DNA of 64,000 nt from CAVVEQ01 sp963747315 (GTDB taxonomy: Bacteria; Chloroflexota; Anaerolineae; Anaerolineales; Anaerolineaceae), in assembly GCA_963747315.1 (NCBI GenBank), contig CAVVEQ010000014.1, positions 1 through 64,000 on the forward strand. Direction: 5' to 3'. Positions 1 through 8,272 of the stretch are shown one piece after another (the first letter of the stretch is position 1; every line of letters begins with the position of its first letter). A program made the translations under genes and the position numbers. The notes under the pieces are model-generated. The model was not told the DNA's origin and made no database searches. It saw only the letters and a list, made by a program, of their open reading frames with translations.

Positions 1-1888
1 ACCGGCCTCATTACTGACCTGACGATTGATAAAAACGATAGTGCTGATCCTATTGGAGTAAATCAAAACTTCAGTTATTCGATCAATGTAACAAATAATG
101 GACCTGATCCAGCTTCCAATGTCAGCGTCGTGGATGACCTGCCAGCTGGTGCGATATATGTTGCCCCCGTGACAGGCACCGGTTGGTCGTGTAATTATGA
201 TGGGCCTACGCATCGAGTTACTTGTACGCGTGCCACTTTAGCTGTTGGTGTTGCACCAACTATCACAATCACCGTGACCGCCCCATCCTCACCGACAACC
301 CTTCAAAATACTGCCACTGTTTCATCGGATACCGCTGAAAGTAATTTAAATAATAATTCGGATTCAGAACAAACTGTCATCATCCAGAATGATCCGAATG
401 CGCTTGTAAAAACGCTTGAGGATACTAGCGAGGACTTTACTTCCGGGACGAATGTTGCCATTGGTGAAGTGCTCACCTATCAGGTGGTCATTACGATACC
501 CCCGGGTACCTTTGATACTGCCCAACTGGTGGATACCCTCGGTCAGGGGTTAGCATTTGTTGCCTGCGATAGCATTGTTCCGGGGTCGACAAGCTTGACC
601 ACCAACGTCCCCGATGGTTTTAGCGCAATCTGCAGTGGCGCTTCGGCGGCTGAATATGCCCCGGGAAGTACCGAATCCGTCGACCAGGGGCGCCAGGTCA
701 CCTACGATTTCGGTACATTGATGAACACCACAACCGGTGATATCACCCTGACGGTTACCTACCGCGCGGTGGTGCTGAATGCCGTGGAGAATCAGGATGG
801 TGATACACTCAACAACTCGGCAGAGTTTTCCTGGGATGAGACTCAACCGCTTCAGGATAGCGCCAGCCCGGTGACAGTCGTCGAACCGGACCTTTCGATC
901 GAAAAAACCGGTTCCCCCACCTTTGTTCGCGTGGGCGATACGGTCACCTACACAATAACCATCCGGCATACCGGGGATAGTAACACCAACGCATACGATA
1001 CATTGATGCAGGACGTAGTGCCTTCAGAGCTCGGGATCATTCTCCCCATCAATTGCAACGCGGGTGGACAAAACGCGAATACCTGTGCTTACGATGCAGG
1101 AACCCGTACCGTGGCCGCAGGTTGGGATAACTTCTCCCTCTCCGGCGGTACCGGGGTAGTACGCTTCCAGGCTACTGTGCTCAGCCTGCCGACTTCGGGC
1201 GGGGTTACCAACACCGCTGCGGTGGAATGGACCAGCCTGCCCGGGGATCCGGGACAGTTATCCGCGCATAATGTGCTTTCAACCGAGCGATATTACGACC
1301 CGGGGGATCCAGCCAACACTTACGGCGTGGAGGATTCCTTCACCCTCAATGCGCTCACCCGCGGAGCTGCCCTGCCTGCCACCGGCTTCGCCCCGGGAGT
1401 AGTGACCAAAATTGGCACACAACCCCAGGTGGTCTACTCCACCCAGAACGGTCTCACCCTCGAGATCCCGGCATTGAAAGTCAGCCTCCCGGTCATGGGA
1501 ATACCCCTGCAGAATGGCACCTGGGACCTCACCTGGCTTTCCCGGCAGGCAGGCTGGCTGGAAGGAAGCGCCTACCCCACGCTGGATGGCAACAGCGTGC
1601 TTACCGCACATGTCTATCTTCCCAACGGGCAGCCGGGTCCGTTCATCGACCTGGGTAAGCTCTCCTGGGGGCAGGAGATCGTCGTAGAGTCAAACGGTTC
1701 CCGATATGTCTACCAGGTTCGCGAGGTGAGGAAGGTCAAACCGAATGATATGACCGTTTTCAAGCACGAGGAGAAATCCCTGGCTCACCCTGCTTACCTG
1801 CAAGGAATACGATGAAGAGACCAATACCTACCGTTCCCGCCTGGTGGTGCGCGCGGCACTCATAAAGATTGAAAGCGTCAGGGAGTGA
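1..1888 (+). CDS. DUF11-repeat surface protein with C-terminal sortase domain (5' partial, frameshifted)
   Basis: The reading frame is open from base 1, so the start lies outside the window. At least three DUF11-type repeats (prealbumin-like folds of secreted surface proteins) are seen, for example 1-330 and 880-1210. An LPATG sequence is encoded at 1372-1386, followed by a sortase domain: 'LEIPALKV', then the catalytic His in 'LTAHVY' (codon 1609-1611). As sequenced the frame stops at 1815, but one extra C near 1778-1780 explains this. In the +1 frame the chain continues with 'WLTLLTC' (catalytic Cys codon 1799-1801) and 'SRLVVRA' (Arg codon 1838-1840) and stops at 1888. The His-Cys-Arg triad is therefore complete after correction. 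It probably acts outside the membrane as a self-contained surface protein and transpeptidase. The exact sortase class (E or F-like) is uncertain. Confidence 0.85.
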
Positions 1889-1898
1889 AATCTCGAGA

Positions 1899-1928
1899 AA
1901 ACCCTCTCTTCTGAAAGAGAGGGTTTTT
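1899..1928 (+). terminator. Rho-independent terminator after the sortase gene
   Basis: Twelve-base stem 1899-1910 pairing with 1915-1926 around a CTGA loop, ending in a run of five T. It lies 11 bases after the corrected stop at 1888, which supports that stop. Confidence 0.85.
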
Positions 1929-2020
1929 CTTATTGAAATATTTTTCTGGATTGTATATGATACATATACAATTTCACTGGGAAGAATTGCATCCTTGAGC
2001 TTTTTTTGAAAGGATCAATT

Positions 2021-3151
2021 ATGAGTCGCATTCTTTTTATACTTCTATCAGTTATTCTGATCATTTCTGCCTGCTCCCAAAAACCCACCCCACTTCCGCC
2101 ATCACCCCTTTCACCAGAGCCAACCCTAACCCCAACACCTATCCCGAAAGCTACTTTTAACCCCCAGGATTTCCCGCTTTCGAACTATGGGAGGCACCAT
2201 GCAGGAAAAACATCGATTATTCTAAATGATCCGGTGGATAATTCAAAAAATCTAGGGGTTGGATTATATTACCCCGCCATTAAACCAGCGGATTCGACCG
2301 GGGTACTTACACTTAAAGCAGAACCTGACCCTTCGGGGGCACCGTATCCTCTCATCCTCAGTTCCGGGAAGGTTGCTGCTATATTCGGGACTCATCTTGC
2401 ATCCCACGGGTTTGTTGTCATCGGTGTGGATGGGCAGGACTCTGCGAATTCTTGGGGAAATTGGTTGATTGATTATCCAAGAAGGATCATATCTGCTTTG
2501 GATCAACTTTCCAATAATGTGCCGGAAGGTTTTCAGGGAATAATTGACACAAATAATACCGGAGCAATGGGGTATTCCTTCGATGGTTACAATGCCCTAG
2601 CCTTGGGTGGGGCAAGGGTTGACCCGGAGCAGTATAAGCAAAGGTGCGAAAACGCCAAACCCTCGGAAATAATGGAGAAATGGTGGATTGATTATATATG
2701 CGCACCAATAGAGGATTGGGAATCATTTTCCAAAAACGCGGGTGCCAAGATCACTACAAGTAGCGATGGTTTATGGCAACCAGTAACGGATTCACGTATT
2801 CGTGCTGTGATGCCAATGGCTCCGGAGGGAGCCTGGTTGTTTGGCGAGCGTGGCCTGGCGGCTGTCGACCGACCGGTATTGATAATTGGTGCCACGGGTG
2901 ACACGATCAATTATTACGATCTGGAGGCTGCATATATTTATAAAAACTTGGGTGAACAAGACCGGTCAATGATCTCGTTTATAAATCAGGGACATATGAT
3001 GATTTATGAAACTAACCCTGTTGCAAACATGAAGCTTTTCGCAGTGGCATTCTTTGGAGACAAACTTCAGGGAAAATCAGAATATGCGAAGTATTATTCT
3101 GAGGAATTCATCAATACTTACAACGATTTATATTGGGGTGTTTATCCTTGA
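2021..3151 (+). CDS. Lipoprotein, alpha/beta-hydrolase fold (PAF-acetylhydrolase/dienelactone hydrolase-like)
   Basis: About 376 residues. The N-terminus is a lipoprotein signal, 'LIISAC', with Cys near residue 17, followed by a Pro/Thr-rich linker typical of exported proteins in this group. A hydrolase fold is suggested by 'GAMGYSFDG' (nucleophile Ser near residue 185), an Asp in 'GATGDT' near 292 and a His in 'NQGHMM' near 324, in the right order for a Ser-Asp-His triad. The elbow has Asp instead of the usual second Gly (GxSxD-G), a small oddity. ATG 2021 is preferred over TTG 2006 because GAAAGGA at 2008-2014 is well placed for it. Base composition is visibly more AT-rich than the ribosomal-protein genes nearby. 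The substrate is unknown; esterase or lipase-like activity is an inference from fold only. Confidence 0.7.
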   Translation: MSRILFILLSVILIISACSQKPTPLPPSPLSPEPTLTPTPIPKATFNPQDFPLSNYGRHHAGKTSIILNDPVDNSKNLGVGLYYPAIKPADSTGVLTLKAEPDPSGAPYPLILSSGKVAAIFGTHLASHGFVVIGVDGQDSANSWGNWLIDYPRRIISALDQLSNNVPEGFQGIIDTNNTGAMGYSFDGYNALALGGARVDPEQYKQRCENAKPSEIMEKWWIDYICAPIEDWESFSKNAGAKITTSSDGLWQPVTDSRIRAVMPMAPEGAWLFGERGLAAVDRPVLIIGATGDTINYYDLEAAYIYKNLGEQDRSMISFINQGHMMIYETNPVANMKLFAVAFFGDKLQGKSEYAKYYSEEFINTYNDLYWGVYP

Positions 3152-3261
3152 ATTTTTGTTGCACCTCTTGCCATTTTAAAGGAAAATATCTCTTATGAAA
3201 ATTTCCTTATGTGTAGGGAACGGAAATAGTATTATGAACTTCAATTTACGGGAGGTACCGG

Positions 3262-3720
3262 ATGGGAAAAAAGAAGAATAAGATACGGGAAAAGAGGCCA
3301 ATCGCCGTCACGGTGATCGCGACCATGATTGTTATATTATTCTTTGTCCGTATCTATCAATCGGTCAAACCATTGATCGAGGAAGCGGTCCTCCGGAATA
3401 TTTACACCGCGCCGATCTTCATGGATGGTGTCCTCACACCGCATGGTCAGGCTGTTCTTAAAAGCCTGTTGTATTTGATCCTCGCCATTGGATTGATCAT
3501 TGTCCTTCTGGGTTTCCTGAAAATGCGCCGCTGGAGCTGGGTTTTCCTCATGGCGTGGGTGGGTTTCTCTATGGTTGTAGGGTTGGAGGATTATTTCTTC
3601 TTCGGTGAACCGAATTACGTGATCATGGCATCCGACGTGATAATCGCCTTTGCGCTCAGCCAGGCTGACGTGCAGCGCATCTTTGGGATCAGGAGCGATA
3701 CCGGTGAAAACATCCTCTGA
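3262..3720 (+). CDS. Small membrane protein, unknown function
   Basis: 152 residues: a very basic first 12 residues, one hydrophobic segment near 15-32, a short extracytoplasmic loop, then three more hydrophobic segments (about 67-85, 90-105 and 118-135). GGGAGGT at 3250-3256 is a strong ribosome binding site for ATG 3262. The end overlaps the next gene by 17 bases, so the two are probably co-translated. I do not recognise the family. Confidence 0.7.
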   Translation: MGKKKNKIREKRPIAVTVIATMIVILFFVRIYQSVKPLIEEAVLRNIYTAPIFMDGVLTPHGQAVLKSLLYLILAIGLIIVLLGFLKMRRWSWVFLMAWVGFSMVVGLEDYFFFGEPNYVIMASDVIIAFALSQADVQRIFGIRSDTGENIL

Positions 3721-5542
3721 TCGACCCTCAATAACCAGTAAAAGCACCGATCGCGACCTGCTGCGAAGGTTCGAACCGGTGGTTAAATATACGAAAGGGG
3801 AACAATTCTTCCCCTTCGACGTGGAACGGTACATCGCAGAATGCAGCCTTTGGGCGCATTACCCCGACGGACGCGAGGAGTTTCTCGTCCGGCAGGAAGA
3901 AATGACCATAGAGCAACTGGTGGCAGAGCGTCCTGCTACATTCGGCACCATCCATTTTCTTCGCTTTATCGAAACGCTGAGCCTTTCCGAATCCGCCCAG
4001 GCGCTGACAGAACAATCCCGCCTGCGCCGAAAACTTCATAACCAATTCAATGTTGGTATGGGACGATTGGCTCGTGGTGGTTTCCTTCCTCGCGTGGCAG
4101 ACGCACTCTTTTCCCTTTCCCTCTTAATGCGCGGAAAGGTTTCACCAGCCACCGCTGCCGCAGCCGAACTGGCGTATGAAAGAATGCACGAAAAGGAAGA
4201 AAAATACACCTACTATGGCCGGGTGGTCCGCCAGAATGGTTGGGTCATATTACAGTACTGGTTTTTCTTCTGTTATAACAGCTGGCGCTCAGGGTTTCAC
4301 GGGGTGAACGACCATGAATCCGACTGGGAGATGATCACCCTCTATCTCTATGAAGAAAAAGGGAAGCTGTATCCGGAATGGGCAGCCTATGCTTCCCACG
4401 ATTTCCACGGGGATGATCTTCGTCGCCGTTGGGATGATGAGGGGCAGCTTGACCTGGTGAATGGTCACCCGGTGGTCTACGCCGGTGCTGGTTCCCATGC
4501 GTCCTATTTCCGGCCTGGGGAATACCAGGCGGAGGTTTCGCTGCCGTTGCCCAATTGGTTTTCAGGAATCACAAAGGTTTTTAATAAATTCTGGACCGAA
4601 ACCCTCGGCCAGCCCGAGGGAAACCCATTTCGTATCCCCTTTGTGGATTTTGCCCGGGGGGACGGGCTGGGCATTGGTGAAGGCGAAAAGCATGCCTGGT
4701 CGCCGGTGGTGATCGACGATTCGGTCCCATGGGTCAGCCAGTACCGCGGGTTGTGGGGGCTCTTCGCCAGGGATCCGGTCTCCGGCGAGAATGCCCCTGC
4801 CGGCCCCATGTATAACCGGGATGGTTCACCGCGCAGCTCCTGGTACGATCCCCTCGGTTTCGCCGGGCTGGATAAAACCCCGCCGCCCCCGCAGGCACTG
4901 AAATTACTTCAGGAGAGCAGCAGCGAAATCGAAAAACGGCAGAATGAATTGAATACGCTCATCCCGCAAAAAGCCACCGAACTGCAAGTGATGGGAATGA
5001 AATTGAAAGGGCTTGAAGATCATCCCCATCTGGCCAAGATCTATGCCCTGCTGCAAAAACGGATCGGATCGGTTGCCGAGGAATTAAAAAATCTACGCCG
5101 TGAACGGATGGAGAATGGAGCCCTCCTGCAGGGATTGACCCAGAGACTTGAGCAGCTCGAAGCAGGCATCGAGGATAATCCGCATGCCCATATCCACCAC
5201 ATGGCAGTTCCGGTGGAAGCAGTGGAGGTGCGTTATGCCCGCGCTGCGGAAACCTGGGCAGCCATCAGCCTGAGCCTGCTGGTTTTCGCCATTGCCGGGC
5301 TGATCTTTTTCGCCCCGACCTACATCTGGGCCGGGATGTCGGTGATCCTTATTTTGTTTGTGGTCGCCGAGTCGATCATGCGCGGAGCATTTATTCAAAC
5401 AGTCTCACGGGTGACCCTAATCCTGGCATTGCTCACTTCGGTGATCCTGCTGATTGAGTTTTGGAAATTCATCCTCGTCGCACTTCTGATTATCCTTGGA
5501 GTTTTCTTGATGGCACAGCGTCTTCGCGAGCTAGCCCATTAA
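3704..5542 (+). CDS. Vps62/DUF946-like domain protein with coiled coil and C-terminal membrane segments
   Basis: About 612 residues from GTG 3704, which has AGGAG at 3691-3695 and overlaps the preceding gene; an upstream in-frame ATG at 3650 lies deep inside that gene and is rejected. Residues about 165-275 carry 'YWFFFCYN', 'NDHESDWEM' and 'GAGSHASYF', the pattern of the Vps62-related/DUF946 family, which is mostly described in eukaryotes and some bacteria and has no settled biochemical role. Residues about 400-490 are a heptad-rich coiled coil and about 515-605 hold three hydrophobic segments. This suggests a membrane-anchored protein with a large soluble N-terminal part. Function unknown; the family assignment is from motif memory only. 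Confidence 0.6.
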   Translation: MKTSSDRPSITSKSTDRDLLRRFEPVVKYTKGEQFFPFDVERYIAECSLWAHYPDGREEFLVRQEEMTIEQLVAERPATFGTIHFLRFIETLSLSESAQALTEQSRLRRKLHNQFNVGMGRLARGGFLPRVADALFSLSLLMRGKVSPATAAAAELAYERMHEKEEKYTYYGRVVRQNGWVILQYWFFFCYNSWRSGFHGVNDHESDWEMITLYLYEEKGKLYPEWAAYASHDFHGDDLRRRWDDEGQLDLVNGHPVVYAGAGSHASYFRPGEYQAEVSLPLPNWFSGITKVFNKFWTETLGQPEGNPFRIPFVDFARGDGLGIGEGEKHAWSPVVIDDSVPWVSQYRGLWGLFARDPVSGENAPAGPMYNRDGSPRSSWYDPLGFAGLDKTPPPPQALKLLQESSSEIEKRQNELNTLIPQKATELQVMGMKLKGLEDHPHLAKIYALLQKRIGSVAEELKNLRRERMENGALLQGLTQRLEQLEAGIEDNPHAHIHHMAVPVEAVEVRYARAAETWAAISLSLLVFAIAGLIFFAPTYIWAGMSVILILFVVAESIMRGAFIQTVSRVTLILALLTSVILLIEFWKFILVALLIILGVFLMAQRLRELAH

Positions 5543-5563
5543 ACCAGTTCAACAGGAGTTTTT

Positions 5564-6334
5564 ATGATCCACAATCCCATCATAGACGCGATGATGAATC
5601 GTCGATCCACGCGGAAATTCACCGACCAAAAACTTGATGATGAAACCCTCGAGACGATCGCCCGTGCCGGTCTGCAGGCTCCCTTTGCCGGCCAATTGTG
5701 CAGCCTCATCGTAACCCGCCGTGCGCGTCTTCCCTTCCATGGCGCGGTGATGTTCACCATCTGTGTAGATTTGCACCGCATGGAGCTGATCATGGCTCGC
5801 AGGGGGTGGAAAACTGGCTCCAATAACCTGTCCCTGCTATTTTTTGGCATCCAGGATGCCGCCCTGGTGGCGGAGAACCTGACCATCGCCGGGGAAAGCC
5901 TTGGCCTGGGGAGCTGCCTGCTGGGCAATACACCCTACGAGGCTCCCAAGCTGCGCAAGTTTTACAAATTGCCCCCGCGGGTCTTCCCCCTCGTCCAATT
6001 GGTGATGGGTTACCCAGATGAAGAATACCCGCCCCGACCTCGATACCCGCTGGATTTCAGCCTCTTTGAGGAGGAATACCCCGAGTTTACCGAAGATATG
6101 ATCACAGATGCCATGAAAGTAATGGATGAAGGCTACCTAGCCCAGGGATATTACGTCAAACAAAAAGCCATGATCCGCCTGGAAAAAGGCAGGAAGGAAA
6201 CCTTCACCTATGCGGATTATTCCTGGACCGAGCACATCTCCCGCAAATGGGGGCAGTGGATGGAGGACCCCGAGGATTTATTAAAACCCCTTCGGGTTTG
6301 CGGTTTTCCCATCCAGGGCGAGAAGGAGGATTGA
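5564..6334 (+). CDS. Nitroreductase family protein
   Basis: 256 residues. The N-terminus 'MNRRSTRKF' is the FMN-phosphate-binding start of the nitroreductase family, followed by 'ETLETIARAGLQAPFAGQ' and the mid-protein 'AAENLTIAGESLGLGSC'-like stretch (here VAENL) that packs on the flavin; 'MGYPDE' is the typical late motif. Such proteins are FMN-dependent NAD(P)H oxidoreductases. Residues after about 180 are longer than in minimal family members and look specific. AGGAG at 5551-5555 precedes ATG 5564, 21 bases after the previous stop, so it may be part of the same transcript. Substrate unknown. Confidence 0.8.
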   Translation: MIHNPIIDAMMNRRSTRKFTDQKLDDETLETIARAGLQAPFAGQLCSLIVTRRARLPFHGAVMFTICVDLHRMELIMARRGWKTGSNNLSLLFFGIQDAALVAENLTIAGESLGLGSCLLGNTPYEAPKLRKFYKLPPRVFPLVQLVMGYPDEEYPPRPRYPLDFSLFEEEYPEFTEDMITDAMKVMDEGYLAQGYYVKQKAMIRLEKGRKETFTYADYSWTEHISRKWGQWMEDPEDLLKPLRVCGFPIQGEKED

Positions 6335-6338
6335 GCCT

Positions 6339-6689
6339 TTAAGCCGGGATCGAATCTTCTGGGAAGTTGATCAAAAAACTTCCATCCGCAATAGGAGTAA
6401 GAACCAAGGCGTCGCGGATGGCAATTAAAGGCAGCGGCCCGTAGACGTGCGGAAAAAGTTCGGAGCCTCCCTCGAGGTTCTCGTAGATCACCTCTGAATC
6501 CACCTTGTTTTGATCGATCTGCAGTAGCATCAGGTCCCGGCAGCCGTGAAAGAACCGGTTGGCCGTTGCCTGCACCTGGGTCGCAGTTGAACAGTGGATA
6601 AAACCCTCGCTCGATAAGCTATCTGCGGTATAGATACCCTCGGTTTTTGCCTTCTCCCAGGAACCCTGCGTTGTGATGTGATAGAGCAT
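6339..6689 (-). CDS. DUF952 family protein
   Basis: 116 residues beginning 'MLYHIT' with 'EGFIHCST' near 30 and 'FPHVYGPLPL' near 80, the hallmarks of DUF952 (an uncharacterised family with an ADP-ribosyltransferase-like fold proposed). A strong CAGGAGGGT site sits just upstream of the start. It converges on the nitroreductase gene, with only 4 bases between the stops. Confidence 0.85.
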   Translation of the reverse strand: MLYHITTQGSWEKAKTEGIYTADSLSSEGFIHCSTATQVQATANRFFHGCRDLMLLQIDQNKVDSEVIYENLEGGSELFPHVYGPLPLIAIRDALVLTPIADGSFLINFPEDSIPA

Positions 6690-6704
6690 GATACCCTCCT
6701 GAAA

Positions 6705-6732
6705 AAGAAAAAACCTCCCTCGCGGGAGGTTT
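6705..6732 (-). terminator. Terminator of the NYN gene
   Basis: Inverted repeat AAACCTCCC / GGGAGGTTT (6711-6719 and 6724-6732) followed on the minus strand by a T-rich tract (GGTTTTTTCTTTTT). It lies 9 bases past the NYN stop and immediately before the DUF952 ribosome binding site, separating the two genes. Confidence 0.8.
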
Positions 6733-6740
6733 CTGAGGTT

Positions 6741-7502
6741 TCATTTCATTCTCACGTAAATAACCACGTTCCCATCCGCGGTGTGGTCTTCCTTGACCTC
6801 CACCTGTTTCGGATAACCGCGGATCAGCTGTGATAGCTGGCGGAAACCGTAGGTGCGCGAATCGAAACCTGGGTCAAGCTGCCGGAGATGATGCCCCAGC
6901 GTTCCCAGGAAAGCCCAGCCGTCTTCCTGAACAGCCACATCAAATGCGCTGCGCAGCAGCGGGATGGGATCCGGTGTGGGTGGTTCAGATGTGGGGCTGG
7001 TTTTCCTGGAACGCGACCCGGGTTTGCTGCGTTTTGCCAGACTCTCTTCGGAAACCAGGTTCTCCGTGTAAACAAACACATCGCAGGCGTTGACGAACGC
7101 GCGCGGAGTGTTCTTCTTACCCATGCCCATCACGAAAATACCCTTTTCCCGGATGCGGGTTGCAAGGCGGGTGTAATCGCTATCGCTGGAGACCAAGCAA
7201 AAGCCATCCACCTCCCCCGAGTAGAGGATATCCATCGCGTCAATGATCATCGCGCTGTCGGTGGCATTTTTTCCGATCGTATAGCGAAATTGTTGAATGG
7301 GCTGCGTGGCGTGGGTCTGAAGCGTGTCCTTCCAACCACCCATATTGGAGGTTGTCCAGTCGCCATAAATGCGCCGGATGATGATCGAGCCGTATTTGCT
7401 AACTTCAGCGATCATTTTATTCATCAATGAAGGCTGCGCATTATCACCATCGATCAACATGGCGATGCGGCGGTTTACTGCTGTGGAATTCGAAATCTGC
7501 AT
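6741..7502 (-). CDS. NYN domain protein with C-terminal LOTUS/OST-HTH domain
   Basis: 253 residues. NYN (PIN-like nuclease) domain in about 8-145: 'MLIDGDNAQPS', 'NATDSAMIIDAMDIL' and 'CLVSSDSDYTRLATRI' supply the acidic metal-binding residues. After a Ser/Pro-rich linker (about 150-178), residues about 180-250 resemble the LOTUS (OST-HTH) RNA-binding domain ('YGFRQLSQLIRGYP'). This is the bacterial LabA/YacP-relative architecture of MARF1-like proteins, expected to be a cytoplasmic RNase. I choose the ATG at 7502 rather than the upstream start at 7568, because GAAAGG precedes it and the domain begins at once. Target RNAs unknown. Confidence 0.85.
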   Translation of the reverse strand: MQISNSTAVNRRIAMLIDGDNAQPSLMNKMIAEVSKYGSIIIRRIYGDWTTSNMGGWKDTLQTHATQPIQQFRYTIGKNATDSAMIIDAMDILYSGEVDGFCLVSSDSDYTRLATRIREKGIFVMGMGKKNTPRAFVNACDVFVYTENLVSEESLAKRSKPGSRSRKTSPTSEPPTPDPIPLLRSAFDVAVQEDGWAFLGTLGHHLRQLDPGFDSRTYGFRQLSQLIRGYPKQVEVKEDHTADGNVVIYVRMK

Positions 7503-7601
7503 AAATTGCCTTTCTAATAAGCCGGGGAAAGAATCAGTGAATCCCCCGGAGCTTGTTATCTTGCTCAATCTTACCTCATTTTAAGACTATCGGAGTAGAG
7601 G

Positions 7602-7948
7602 TTATTCATCCCTGTCGAAATGGGGTATTTCAAGCGGCAAAACAATGCTCAATTCCACCAGCCCGCCCACACTTCCATCGGGTAGATACCAGGGAGTTTG
7701 ATAGATCAACTTTTTCTTCCCTTTTTTCCCGACGGTGTAGATATTCGTTTCTCCCCTTTCTCATGAGGCGGTCAATGATCTCATTCGATTGCGGCGAATG
7801 GCAGTCAGCCAGGTTCTTGCCCATCAGACCCCGTCCGCCGTCTGTTTCGAAGGTGCATCTGCTTCGGATTCATATCAATGACATTGCCGCTTGCATCTGT
7901 AGCCATCGCGGAAATATTGATCGTCTCGATCCATTGGTGGTTATTCAT
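7602..7948 (-). pseudogene. Small PAS-like domain protein, broken by about three indels
   Basis: From ATG 7948, preceded by an excellent CGGAGGAA site, the frame reads 'MNNHQWIETINISAMATD', then breaks. Piecing frames together gives 'GKNLADCHSP', 'NIYTVGKKGKKKLIYQTPWY' and 'VELSIVLPLEIPHF' down to a stop at 7602, which matches a stand-alone PAS-type sensory protein of roughly 115 residues. Breaks lie near 7865, 7830 and 7745. Because all pieces remain conserved, this may be sequence error rather than a true pseudogene. Ligand unknown. Confidence 0.6.
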
Positions 7949-8272
7949 TTTTCCTCCGTTTGATTTTTAATTCTAGCCTAATTGCGTAATAATGATTCAA
8001 GAACACCCTTCTAGGAGCCCCAATGACATGCTTCGTTTGCGCCATATCTGTCGCGGGTTGTTCATGTGATACGGTATGCATATGAAATTACTCGCTGTTC
8101 GATAAAACGGGGTTTTTTCGCCGCAAGCGGGAGCGAGAAGATGTTGAAATTTCAATCATAGCTCCCAAATAATTGAAGATGACTCCTCAGTATACGACCC
8201 GGTTGGATCCGGGGATGCCACAAGTAAATATATGCAGGGTGGGTAATAGTTAATCGCCACAGGAAAAATATT
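7949..8272. other. Intergenic stretch without recognised gene
   Basis: Between the broken glycosyltransferase-like gene and the PAS gene, both on the minus strand. I found no coding frame, RNA gene, strong promoter or hairpin that I can support here. Confidence 0.5.
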
